Origin: Halovenus halobia
GTDB taxonomy: Archaea; Halobacteriota; Halobacteria; Halobacteriales; Haloarculaceae
Direction of reading: 5' to 3'
Length of the DNA stretch: 64,000 bases
Assembly: GCF_051414135.1 (NCBI RefSeq)
Contig: NZ_JBLKOA010000001.1
Span: 620,001 to 684,000 of the forward strand
Shown here piece after piece: positions 45,086 to 51,805 of this stretch. Both the position numbers and the translations under genes were made by a program. The notes below the pieces were generated by a model, which made no database searches, was not told the origin of the DNA, and worked only from the letters and a program-made list of their open reading frames with translations. Numbering within the stretch: the stretch's first letter is position 1; every line of letters starts with the position of its first letter.

Positions 45086-46348
45086 TTAATTTTGGCCGTC
45101 ACGTGTGAGCGGCTTGCCACCCACCGTTTCATCGTAGCGGTGACAGGCGACCGGCCGACCGTCGACACGTGCCGCCGGTGACTCTCGTTCGCAGACCGTC
45201 TCAGTCACGGCTGCGAGCGTCTGGACGGCTGTCTCGACATCTCCGCCCACGACTGCGCCAGTTGCAGTCTCGACCGCCTTTGCAATCGACTCGTCACCAA
45301 TGTGGTCGGGAATGGAGAAGTACTCGCGAACAGTACTCTTCGCCTCTGCCTCGGCCACTTCGTCTGGCAACTCTCCTGCCTGCAACGTGAATCGAAACTC
45401 CGCAACTGCCCGCCAGACTGACGTTGGAAGGTCGACACTGTCTGGCGGAATTAGCTCTGGACAGCGCGTGTGGAATCGACAGCCACCGGGTGGGTCGGCG
45501 GGGTCCGGGATTGTCTCTGTCAGCGGCCGTGCGAGTGTCCTCTCCGTCGGATCGAGGCTGGGCACTGACTCGAGCAACACCCGTGTGTAGGGATGAGCTG
45601 GCTCATCAAGCACCGTCGAAACGGCGCCGCGTTCGACAATTTCGCCGAGATACATCACCGCGACTCGGTCACAGAACAGGCGAACAACGTCGATATCGTG
45701 ACTGATTAGCAACACTGCCACATCGTACTCTCGGCGGATTCGGTCGAGTAGCGCCAGCACATCAGACTGGACACGACTATCAAGTGCGCTTGTTGGCTCG
45801 TCGGCAATGATGACATCTGGGTTTGTAACCAGCGAACGAGCAATCGCAATGCGCTGTTTTTCGCCGCCTGAAAACTCGTGGGGATACCGACTCGTGTCCG
45901 CCGCCGATAAGCCAACGCGTTCGAGCAAGTCCTCGACGATAGCCTCACGACGGTCGTGGTCAGAGAGTCCGTGTAATCGTAACGGCTCGGCGACAGCCTC
46001 GCCGATAGTCATCCGGGGGCTGAATGCCTCGTTAGGGTCCTGGACAATAAGTTGCACCCGACGCTGAAAGGAGCGTAACTCCTCACCGGTGAGTTCTGAG
46101 ACCGGCGAACCCTCAAATCGGACTTCGCCCTCAGTCGCCTCCTCTAGTTGCAAAATCGTCCGTGCAACCGTGGACTTGCCGCTGCCTGACTCGCCGACAA
46201 GGCCGAGTGCTTCGCCAGTCTCGATACTGAATGAGACGCCGTCAACGGCCCGGACACGACCAACCTCTCGCTGCAGCCAACCTTCTCGGATAATGTAATG
46301 GGTCTTCAATTCATCCACCGTGAGGAGTGGGTCAGTGGAGTCACTCAT
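45086..46348 (-). CDS. dppF: Peptide ABC transporter ATP-binding protein (DppF-like)
   Basis: 420 residues, ATPase of the oligopeptide/dipeptide class. Walker A GESGSGKS, signature FSGGEKQR, Walker B VIIADEPT and ISHDIDVVRLF. Typical C-terminal GCRFHTRCPELIPP Cys-rich segment of OppF is present, followed by an extra 105-residue extension (TLQAGELPDEVAEAEA to the end) that many OppF proteins lack. Start ATG at 46348 overlaps the previous gene by eight bases. Last gene of the operon permease, ATPase, ATPase. Confidence 0.92.
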   Translation of the reverse strand: MSDSTDPLLTVDELKTHYIIREGWLQREVGRVRAVDGVSFSIETGEALGLVGESGSGKSTVARTILQLEEATEGEVRFEGSPVSELTGEELRSFQRRVQLIVQDPNEAFSPRMTIGEAVAEPLRLHGLSDHDRREAIVEDLLERVGLSAADTSRYPHEFSGGEKQRIAIARSLVTNPDVIIADEPTSALDSRVQSDVLALLDRIRREYDVAVLLISHDIDVVRLFCDRVAVMYLGEIVERGAVSTVLDEPAHPYTRVLLESVPSLDPTERTLARPLTETIPDPADPPGGCRFHTRCPELIPPDSVDLPTSVWRAVAEFRFTLQAGELPDEVAEAEAKSTVREYFSIPDHIGDESIAKAVETATGAVVGGDVETAVQTLAAVTETVCERESPAARVDGRPVACHRYDETVGGKPLTRDGQN

Positions 46349-47399
46349 CGTCGGACCCTCTGTTGGCTCCGTTTGAGCCTGATTCACCAGTACCCATCGT
46401 CGCGGCGATTCGGTCGGCGTTGTCCAGTATCTCGTTGGGGTTGCCGTCGCCGTAATGTACACAGGACACGCTATGCTCGCTGGTGGTCGCTTCGACGGAT
46501 TCGAATGGTGGTTGCTCACCGCCCTCACACCCGTCGACGGCGTACGGACAGCCCAGACGGAACCGGCAGCCGTCAGACGGAATTTGGTCACGGGCGTATC
46601 GGTGGGCCCGCTGAGAGAGACCATCGTAGCTCTCGAACAAGGTCTGCGTATAGGGGTGTGCTGGCGTCTCGAAAACCGATTCGACGGAGCCTCGCTCGAC
46701 GATTGTTCCGCCGAACATCACCAGCACGCGGTCGGCCATCGAGGCCACAACTCTGAAATCGTGGGTCACGAGCAGGAGCGACATCCCCTCGCCGGTCAGC
46801 CTCCGCAGGAGTTCGATGAGCCGGGCCTGTACTGTCACGTCGACGGCCGTCGTCGGTTCGTCTGCAATCAGCAGGTCGGGGTCGGCCGCCAGTGCGATGG
46901 CGATAGCGACGCGCTGTGCCATTCCACCAGAAAATTCGTGTGGATAGTCGTTAACACGGTTTTCGGCGTCGGGGATGCCCACTTTTCGCAACAACGAGAC
47001 GGCTCGTTCACGGGCGTTGTCGGCGTTGCCGTGGAGTTCAATCGCCTCGATGATTTGGTCACCGACAGCGTAGACTGGGTCGAGTGCTTGCTGTGGATTT
47101 TGAAAGATGTGTGCGATTCGATTTCCTCTGATTTCTCGGAGCAGGCGCTGGTCTGCGTCTGCCAGTGACTCGCCATCGAATGTGATTGAGCCGTCGACGA
47201 TTTCGGCCGGTGGTCTCGGCACAATTCCAGTCAGCGATTCGCAGGTGACGCTTTTACCACTGCCAGATTCACCGACGACACAGACTGTCTCACCCCGCTC
47301 AACCTCGAAACTTACACCGTCGACGGCGCGAACTGTTCTGTCCTCGGTTTCGATATGTGTTCGCAGGCCCTCAACGGTGAGCAACGAGTCCGAACTCAT
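46341..47399 (-). CDS. dppD: Peptide ABC transporter ATP-binding protein (DppD-like)
   Basis: 352 residues. Walker A GESGSGKSV, signature FSGGMAQR, Walker B LLIADEPTT, H-loop LVTHDFRVV. The HPYTQTLFES peptide and CRFLGCPYAVDGC-like Cys segment (CRFRLGCPY) are the OppD/DppD hallmark, which binds a FeS or zinc site in some proteins. Its start overlaps the end of the permease gene by four bases (ATGA), and its stop lies inside the next ATPase. It powers peptide or nickel uptake; the substrate cannot be told. Confidence 0.92.
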   Translation of the reverse strand: MSSDSLLTVEGLRTHIETEDRTVRAVDGVSFEVERGETVCVVGESGSGKSVTCESLTGIVPRPPAEIVDGSITFDGESLADADQRLLREIRGNRIAHIFQNPQQALDPVYAVGDQIIEAIELHGNADNARERAVSLLRKVGIPDAENRVNDYPHEFSGGMAQRVAIAIALAADPDLLIADEPTTAVDVTVQARLIELLRRLTGEGMSLLLVTHDFRVVASMADRVLVMFGGTIVERGSVESVFETPAHPYTQTLFESYDGLSQRAHRYARDQIPSDGCRFRLGCPYAVDGCEGGEQPPFESVEATTSEHSVSCVHYGDGNPNEILDNADRIAATMGTGESGSNGANRGSDDE

Positions 47400-48604
47400 T
47401 GTTCACCCCGAGGGTCGAGCGCGTCCCGTAGCGTGTCGCCGACAACTTTCAGCGAGAGCATCGTCAGCGTCAGCGCCAGCGCAGGGAACGTCGACACCCA
47501 CCAGATTTGGAACCCTGCAACATCCGGTCGTGCGATGTGTGACGAGGGAATCGATGCGTCGATAGATTGTCCGATGGTCTGGCCCCACGACTGGACACTG
47601 ATATCGTAAAATCCCAGAAACGCCAGTCCAGCCTCATAGAACAACAACAGCGCCAGTACGTGTGTAATTGCCGGGAGCAGTGTGTTGGTGATATTCGGGA
47701 CGATGTGTCGCTTCGCGATGTACGATTCCGAGGCACCCAGACTCCGCGCCACGGTGACGTGGCCCTGTCCTCGACGCTGGATGACTTCACTCCTGACGAG
47801 CCTTGCGAGTCCACCCCAACTGAGCAATCCGAATGCGACCAGAAACAGCAGCAACGACGCCCCACTAGCGACAGTGAGGAAGGCAACGAAATAAATCAAA
47901 ATTGCAGGGATTGACAGCTGCAAATCGACGTACGTCAACAGGAGTTTGTCGAGTATCCCGCCGCGCAATCCAGCCGCGACGCCAACGATAGTCGCAATCG
48001 GAACGACCAGCAATCCGCCGATTGTGAGTACGTACAGCGCTGGCCGAGTCCCAGCAATCACGAGATGTTCGACCCGTTTACCGAGGCTGCCTGTACCGAG
48101 CGGGAATCGTAACGTCCCCCGGCAGACGCTCGTAAATCCTCGGTACTGTTCTGGACCCGCACACCCTCGGTGGACGTGACTAATCAACCCAGCCGGCGGA
48201 TTGTAGTGGTAGCCAGGGTTCAGTAATACCTCCGGCAGCACAAACGGCGCGAGTATTCCGACAAGGACGAACATCCCGAGGTAGACAGCCGCGAATTTGG
48301 CGAGCCAACTCGAACGCAGTGCCCGGGCCACTCGTCGAACCTGCTCGCGGTTCTGAGCTGCCGGCACACCGATGTAGGACACAATAATCCCGACGGCGAT
48401 CAAAAACAGCCATTCGAGCCGGTCAACGCTCCAGTCTGCGACGAGGTAGACGTGTGCAACTCTGCTGTCGTACAGATATAACAGAGCAACGACGACGAGC
48501 CAGGCCGCCAGCAGCGCTCGTGCCGGGGTCAGGATCTGTCTCGATCTCTCGACTTGCTCCCAGTCGACTGACTCGAACTGTGGCGTGTCCTGACTCTCAC
48601 TCAT
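47396..48604 (-). CDS. dppC: Peptide ABC permease (DppC-like) with extended N-terminus
   Basis: 402 residues. The first 100 hold two extra helices (ARALLAAWLVVVALLYLYD and LEWLFLIAVGIIVSYIGVP) before the normal DppC start (WLAKFAAVYLGMFVLVGILAP). The extracytoplasmic loop, residues 130-190, carries two Cys (HRGCAGPEQY and SVCRGTLRF). The EAA loop is VARSLGASESYIAKRHIVPNITN. The usual DppC length is about 300, so the N-terminal addition is notable though seen in haloarchaeal homologues. The gene starts a minus-strand operon whose promoter lies in 48605-48799, with a TATA box TTTTATACAT at 48681-48690. Confidence 0.9.
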   Translation of the reverse strand: MSESQDTPQFESVDWEQVERSRQILTPARALLAAWLVVVALLYLYDSRVAHVYLVADWSVDRLEWLFLIAVGIIVSYIGVPAAQNREQVRRVARALRSSWLAKFAAVYLGMFVLVGILAPFVLPEVLLNPGYHYNPPAGLISHVHRGCAGPEQYRGFTSVCRGTLRFPLGTGSLGKRVEHLVIAGTRPALYVLTIGGLLVVPIATIVGVAAGLRGGILDKLLLTYVDLQLSIPAILIYFVAFLTVASGASLLLFLVAFGLLSWGGLARLVRSEVIQRRGQGHVTVARSLGASESYIAKRHIVPNITNTLLPAITHVLALLLFYEAGLAFLGFYDISVQSWGQTIGQSIDASIPSSHIARPDVAGFQIWWVSTFPALALTLTMLSLKVVGDTLRDALDPRGEQ

Positions 48605-48799
48605 TGCAGTCGGTTGCTGATTTTTTGCAACGGAAACATCTGGGATACTATGCGCAGGTTATGTCTGATATATCTCTCGTATGTATAAAACCCGGCCCAG
48701 AGACAAACAGTCAGTAACACGGCCTGTAGATTTATGTATTAAAAGCCAGAATCGTCTGGAAACAGTGTTCTGGTTCCGTTGAACGAACAATTCTGACAG
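48605..48799. promoter_or_regulatory. Divergent promoter region between dppC and dppB
   Basis: 195-bp gap with no gene. Minus-strand TATA-like TTTTATACAT (48681-48690) lies about 80 bases before dppC. Plus-strand TATTAAAAGC (48737-48746) lies about 55 bases before dppB. A GATATATC palindrome (48667-48674) sits near the minus-strand TATA box. It would let one signal control both halves of the transporter. Elements are inferred from base pattern only. Confidence 0.5.
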
Positions 48800-49759
48800 A
48801 TGAAGGCACTCAAAATCGTCACCAAGCGTCTGGTCACCGGCCTCATCACTGCGTGGTCAGTTCTGACAGTCGTGTTTCTGGCGTTTACTGCCACGAACAA
48901 CTGGGTTGCGGACCGAATTGCTGGCGGTATTATCTTTGCAGCAGGCCCCGGTGGCAACGTCGAGGAAGCCAACGAACAGGCGAACAGAGCAGTACAGGAG
49001 TATCTGGCAGCGCGTGATCTCGACCGCCCACTGGAGGATATTTACATCGACTGGATGGGCAATATGCTGACGCTAAATTGGGGGAACTCGTTCGAGACAG
49101 GAGACGCAGTGTTTCCACTCATCACTGGCGCGGTAGCCAGAACGGCACTGTACGTCGTTCCAGCGGTGGTCTTGGCAATTGCCATCGGGACGACCATCGG
49201 AATGTACGCTGCGCTGTATCCAGAGAGTCGGGTTAGTAATCTGAGCCGTGCTGGTGCCTATCTCTTCTTTGCACTCCCCAGTTTCTGGGTCGGTGGGCTG
49301 TTGCTCGGCGCTGCAGAGCAGGGAGTAATTGGACACTCCCCGTTTGTATTCGAGTATATCGTCCCCGTGTTGCTGGTGACGATGACGCTGCTCGGCGGAT
49401 ACGTCAGTTACTCCCGGGCGTACGCGCTCGAACACGTCTCGGCGGATTTCGTCACGCTCGTTCGGGCGAAAGGCGCCGGCCCGGTGGTAGTCGCACGCCA
49501 CGTCGCCAGAAATGCTGTTATCCCGCTGTTTTCGATGCTGTTCACCGAGGTTATCGGCCTGCTTGTGTTGAGCATCTTCTTGATTGAAATTGTGTTTGGA
49601 ATCGAAGGATTCGGTCTGGTGTTCTTCAAAGCGATTAATGTTCGGGACTTGCCGGTGTTACTCGGCGGTACAGTCGTGTTGATTTTTGTTGGCGTATTCG
49701 GGAACGTAATTCAGGACCTTTCCTACCAGTATCTTGACCCGCGCATCGATAACGAGTGA
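48800..49759 (+). CDS. dppB: Peptide ABC permease (DppB-like)
   Basis: 319 residues, six helices, starting MKALKIVTKRLVTGLITAWSVLTVVFL. The EAA-type loop FVTLVRAKGAGPVVVARHVARNAVIPLFS precedes the C-terminal helices, with a final FGNVIQDLSYQYLDPRID, the DppB C-terminal hallmark. It must pair with the DppC-like protein, encoded on the opposite strand. Start ATG at 48800. Separating dppB from dppCDF is unusual, and no binding protein (DppA) is found nearby. Downstream is the tRNA/hairpin region. Confidence 0.9.
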   Translation: MKALKIVTKRLVTGLITAWSVLTVVFLAFTATNNWVADRIAGGIIFAAGPGGNVEEANEQANRAVQEYLAARDLDRPLEDIYIDWMGNMLTLNWGNSFETGDAVFPLITGAVARTALYVVPAVVLAIAIGTTIGMYAALYPESRVSNLSRAGAYLFFALPSFWVGGLLLGAAEQGVIGHSPFVFEYIVPVLLVTMTLLGGYVSYSRAYALEHVSADFVTLVRAKGAGPVVVARHVARNAVIPLFSMLFTEVIGLLVLSIFLIEIVFGIEGFGLVFFKAINVRDLPVLLGGTVVLIFVGVFGNVIQDLSYQYLDPRIDNE

Positions 49760-49781
49760 TGATGGAGGAACAAGAACAGGT

Positions 49782-49878
49782 GGCGAACGACCAACGGGAG
49801 TGCTCACGGGTCACTTCGTTCCCCGTTCGCTTTTCGAGACGCTCACTTTGTTCGCGTCGCGCATGCGCCGGCCGGGAG
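49782..49878. repeat. Direct repeat copy 1, ending in a tRNA-Gly 3' fragment
   Basis: About 97 bp, first of two copies. It begins GGCGAACGACCAACGGGAG and ends with GCGCCGGCCGGGAG, the acceptor/T-arm 3' end of the tRNA-Gly gene located at 50157. It is about 90 percent identical to the copy at 49959. It holds two palindromes: ACGGG/CCCGT (49806-49826, loop TCACTTCGTTC) and GACGC/GCGTC (49838-49858, loop TCACTTTGTTC). The repeat starts 23 bp after the dppB stop. No ORF. Confidence 0.85.
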
Positions 49879-49951
49879 TTCACCGAACAGCGTGAGGTGA
49901 ACGTCGACTGACGGAGTCAGTCGGGAGTCCTGCGAGCAAAGCGAGCAGGAC
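49878..49951. repeat. Three consecutive palindromes with variable stems
   Basis: Between the two copies of the 97-bp repeat are three palindromes: GTTCACC/GGTGAAC (49878-49884, 49896-49902, loop GAACAGCGTGA), CGACTGAC/GTCAGTCG (49905-49912, 49916-49923, loop GGA), and GTCCTGC/GCAGGAC (49927-49933, 49945-49951, loop GAGCAAAGCGA). The two longer loops are 11 nt and match the reverse complement of the shared loop TCACnnCGTTC with one or two changes. No gene. Confidence 0.8.
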
Positions 49952-49958
49952 AACGGGC

Positions 49959-50057
49959 GGCAAACGACCAACGGGAGCGCTCACGGGTCACTCCGTTCCC
50001 CGTTCGCAGAATCGAGACGCTCACTGGCGTTCGCGTCTCGCATGCGCCGGCCGGGAA
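49959..50057. repeat. Direct repeat copy 2, ending in a tRNA-Gly 3' fragment
   Basis: Second copy of the repeat seen at 49782. Palindromes: ACGGG/CCCGT (49983-50003, loop TCACTCCGTTC) and CGAGACGC/GCGTCTCG (50013-50020, 50033-50040, loop TCACTGGCGTTC). It ends in GCGCCGGCCGGGAATTG, a copy of the tRNA-Gly 3' end. A third such end is the tRNA itself. Confidence 0.85.
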
Positions 50058-50118
50058 TTGAACCACGCGCAGACGTGCTCACTTCGCTGCGCGCGACTGC
50101 TCTACTTCAATTCCCGGC
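50050..50118. repeat. 69-bp nested palindrome made from tRNA T-arm copies
   Basis: Perfect 13-bp arms, GCCGGGAATTGAA at 50050-50062 and TTCAATTCCCGGC at 50106-50118, with an inner stem CGCGCAG/CTGCGCG (50066-50072, 50087-50093). The outer arms are the T-arm/acceptor sequence of the tRNA-Gly gene in opposite orientations. As RNA or single-stranded DNA it would fold into one long hairpin. The inner loop contains TCACTTCG, again like the shared loop. Confidence 0.8.
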
Positions 50119-50128
50119 TGCTCGTACA

Positions 50129-50152
50129 CGACACTCACTGGCGTTCGTGTCG
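50129..50152. repeat. Hairpin directly behind the tRNA-Gly 3' end
   Basis: CGACAC/GTGTCG (50129-50134, 50147-50152) around the 12-nt loop TCACTGGCGTTC, identical to the loop of the hairpin at 50013-50040. It follows the tRNA 3' end by four bases in the direction of tRNA transcription, the same arrangement as behind both tRNA 3' fragments. It may serve as terminator or processing signal. Confidence 0.7.
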
Positions 50153-50156
50153 GTAC

Positions 50157-50227
50157 TGCGCCGGCCGGGAATTGAACCCGGGCTATGAGCTTGGGAAGCT
50201 CATGTCCTACCACTAGACCACCGGCGC
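50157..50227 (-). tRNA. tRNA-Gly, anticodon CCC
   Basis: Read on the minus strand the 71 bases fold as a standard tRNA: acceptor stem GCGCCGG/CCGGCGC with discriminator A, D-arm GTCTAGTGGTAGGAC, anticodon stem-loop TGAGC-TTCCCAA-GCTCA with anticodon CCC, and T-arm CCGGG-TTCAATT-CCCGG. It reads the glycine codon GGG. CCA is not encoded. There is no intron. Extra copies of its last 14-21 bases lie to the left, and of its first 11 bases to the right, so it sits inside a rearranged zone. Its nearest TATA box is about 150 bp to the right (minus strand, 50377-50387). Confidence 0.95.
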
Positions 50228-50366
50228 ACGTCGCTCACGTCGTTCACTCGTGCCCCGTAGTTCGACGAACTGCGTTCGTCTCACCACCGGCGCTCACTCG
50301 CTTCGCTCGTTCGCGCCGAGGCTCGCAAATCCCAACGGATTTGCTCACCACCGGCGCACGTCGCTC
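50217..50366. repeat. Duplicated tRNA-Gly 5' end and leader with hairpins
   Basis: A 20-bp exact repeat ACCACCGGCGCACGTCGCTC occurs at 50217-50236 (tRNA 5' end plus leader) and 50347-50366. Its tRNA part (ACCACCGGCGC) occurs a third time at 50283-50293. Between them are palindromes: GCACG/CGTGC (50226-50253, enclosing TCACGTCGTTC), GACGAAC/GTTCGTC (50264-50280), GGCGC/GCGCC (50289-50317, loop starting TCACTCG and ending CTCGTTC) and GCAAATCC/GGATTTGC (50325-50344). No ORF is credible here. Confidence 0.8.
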
Positions 50367-50373
50367 TTTGAGG

Positions 50374-50390
50374 CAAATATATCTATATCA
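50374..50390 (-). promoter_or_regulatory. Possible ancestral tRNA-Gly promoter (TATA box)
   Basis: CAAATATATCTATATCA at 50374-50390 is the only strong AT box near the tRNA. On the minus strand it lies about 20-25 bp from the outermost copy of the tRNA 5' end (50347-50357), the spacing of an archaeal TATA box to a tRNA start. The present tRNA begins 130 bp further on, so its transcript would carry a long hairpin-rich leader. It could equally serve nadE at 50462 on the plus strand. Confidence 0.45.
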
Positions 50391-50461
50391 CTGCTTCGCT
50401 TATGCTTTTCTCTTCAGTCAAACACAGCCTACTTTTTGTAACGGACTCCCAAGGAACAACT

Positions 50462-51310
50462 ATGCCTGAAATTGCCAGCGCAGACACGCCACTGAATTTG
50501 AGACTCTCCGAGGCTGAACTCGAAACGCACCGCGAGCACATCACCGCGTTCATCACCGAACAGTACGAGGCTGCGGGTGCAGACGTGGCCGTCATCGCAC
50601 TCTCAGGCGGTATCGACAGTACGCTCACGGCCTACCTCGCCGTCGAAGCACTCGGGAGTGGAGCGGTCTACGGCCTCGTCCTTCCGAGCACCATCAATTC
50701 CAAAGAGAACACCAGCGATGGCGAGCGCGTCGCGAAGGACCTCCTCGATATCGAGTACGACGTCATCGAAATTGACCCGCTGGTGGAGGCTGTCCTCGAC
50801 GCGAATCCACACGTCAGCGCCGGTGAGCAGCCAGACGACACGACCCAAACAGCAGTCGGGAATCTCCGCGCCAGACTCCGTGCCGTCGTTGGATACTTCG
50901 AGGCAAACCGCCGGAACGGCCTCGTCCTCGGGACTGGCAACCGCAGCGAGGCCGCTGTTGGCTACTTCACAAAGTACGGCGACGGCGCTGTCGACTGCCA
51001 TCCTATCGCGAATCTCTACAAAGGACAGGTCCGCCAGCTTGCCCGCCACGTCGGCGTGCCTGAAGACCTGGCAAGCAAAACAGCAACCGCCGAACTCTGG
51101 GCTGACCAGACCGACGAGGCCGAACTCGGCGTTGAGTACGAGACACTCGATTCGATTCTGGCGCTACACATCGACGGCCCACTTTCGACGACAGCGACCG
51201 CTCGTGAACTCGGTGTACGCGAGGCTGTCGTAGAAAACGTCAGAACAATACACGAGGCAAGTGCGCACAAGCGCCGCGCACCGCCCGGACCGCAGAACCG
51301 CTCGTTATAG
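50462..51310 (+). CDS. nadE: NAD synthetase, ammonia-dependent type
   Basis: 282 residues, the single-domain form with the ATP-pyrophosphatase P-loop SGGIDST (48-54), PSTINSKENTSDGERVAKDL, TGNRSEAAVGYFTKYGDGAVDCHPIANLYKGQVRQLA and KTATAELWADQTDEAELGVEYETLD, the NaAD and ammonia pocket. There is no glutaminase domain, so it uses free ammonia. ATG at 50462 chosen over a longer frame. It duplicates the synthetase function encoded at 43383. Convergent with EF-1 beta, overlapping it by six bases. Confidence 0.95.
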   Translation: MPEIASADTPLNLRLSEAELETHREHITAFITEQYEAAGADVAVIALSGGIDSTLTAYLAVEALGSGAVYGLVLPSTINSKENTSDGERVAKDLLDIEYDVIEIDPLVEAVLDANPHVSAGEQPDDTTQTAVGNLRARLRAVVGYFEANRRNGLVLGTGNRSEAAVGYFTKYGDGAVDCHPIANLYKGQVRQLARHVGVPEDLASKTATAELWADQTDEAELGVEYETLDSILALHIDGPLSTTATARELGVREAVVENVRTIHEASAHKRRAPPGPQNRSL

Positions 51311-51571
51311 GCGACCGACGTCTTCGACGGAGACGCTCTCTACTCCTTCGACGCCCTGGAAGGCTTCTTCGACAGCTTCCGTCCCACCGGATTCGTCGGG
51401 GACAATAACCGTCGGGATGAGCGCCGTCAGACCGAATGCGACTTCGTCACGGTCGAAGCCGTTGATTTTCGCGCCCTCCGGGAGGTTCTGCTCGAGTCGC
51501 TCCTGCAGTACGTCCAGATCGATCTCTGGGGACTGCGGCATGACCTTGATTGCGGCTGCTACTTTTCCCAT
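51305..51571 (-). CDS. ef1b: Translation elongation factor EF-1 beta (archaeal)
   Basis: 88 residues. MGKVAAAIKVMPQSPEIDLDVLQERL start and KINGFDRDEVAFGLTALIPTVIVPDESG are the archaeal EF-1 beta pattern. It exchanges GDP for GTP on EF-1 alpha. Ends VEGVESVSVEDVGRL as in haloarchaea. Preceded on the same strand by the small zinc-finger gene with a two-base gap, conserved gene order in haloarchaea. The stop overlaps the end of nadE. Confidence 0.95.
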   Translation of the reverse strand: MGKVAAAIKVMPQSPEIDLDVLQERLEQNLPEGAKINGFDRDEVAFGLTALIPTVIVPDESGGTEAVEEAFQGVEGVESVSVEDVGRL

Positions 51572-51573
51572 TG

Positions 51574-51753
51574 TTATGGCCCCGTGAATCCACAGTCAGG
51601 ACACTGATAGAGGTTGCTCTGTTTGCGACACGTTGCACAGCGGTGAATCTCGTGGTCACACTCTGGACACGCGAACGTCGCGGCGTTGGTGCCCGCGATG
51701 CGGATGCCACAGGAGACGCACTTCTGTGACTGGTCTGATTGACTCTTGCTCAT
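51574..51753 (-). CDS. Small zinc-finger protein (HVO_2753-like)
   Basis: 59 residues read from ATG at 51753 to TAA at 51574. Four CxxC pairs are visible: KCVSCG, ACPECDHEIHRCATC, and YQCPDCG, giving two zinc-binding knuckles. It ends two bases before the EF-1 beta ATG. It matches, from memory, the haloarchaeal two-zinc-finger protein HVO_2753 located upstream of EF-1 beta and reported to affect swarming and biofilm in Haloferax. High confidence as a gene; the role rests on recall. Confidence 0.88.
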   Translation of the reverse strand: MSKSQSDQSQKCVSCGIRIAGTNAATFACPECDHEIHRCATCRKQSNLYQCPDCGFTGP

Positions 51754-51805
51754 GTAGAGCTATACCGCAGCCCCGGTTTTAACCCTTACCAAGTCCGTTG
51801 ACCGC

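Noticed and set aside
50043..50066. Second tRNA-Gly gene at the 3'-end copy
   Set aside because: Only the T-arm/acceptor end is present. D-arm and anticodon arm are missing, so it is a fragment.
49861..50400. CRISPR array
   Set aside because: Repeats here are palindromes with changing stems and irregular spacing. There is no constant repeat-spacer alternation and no cas gene.
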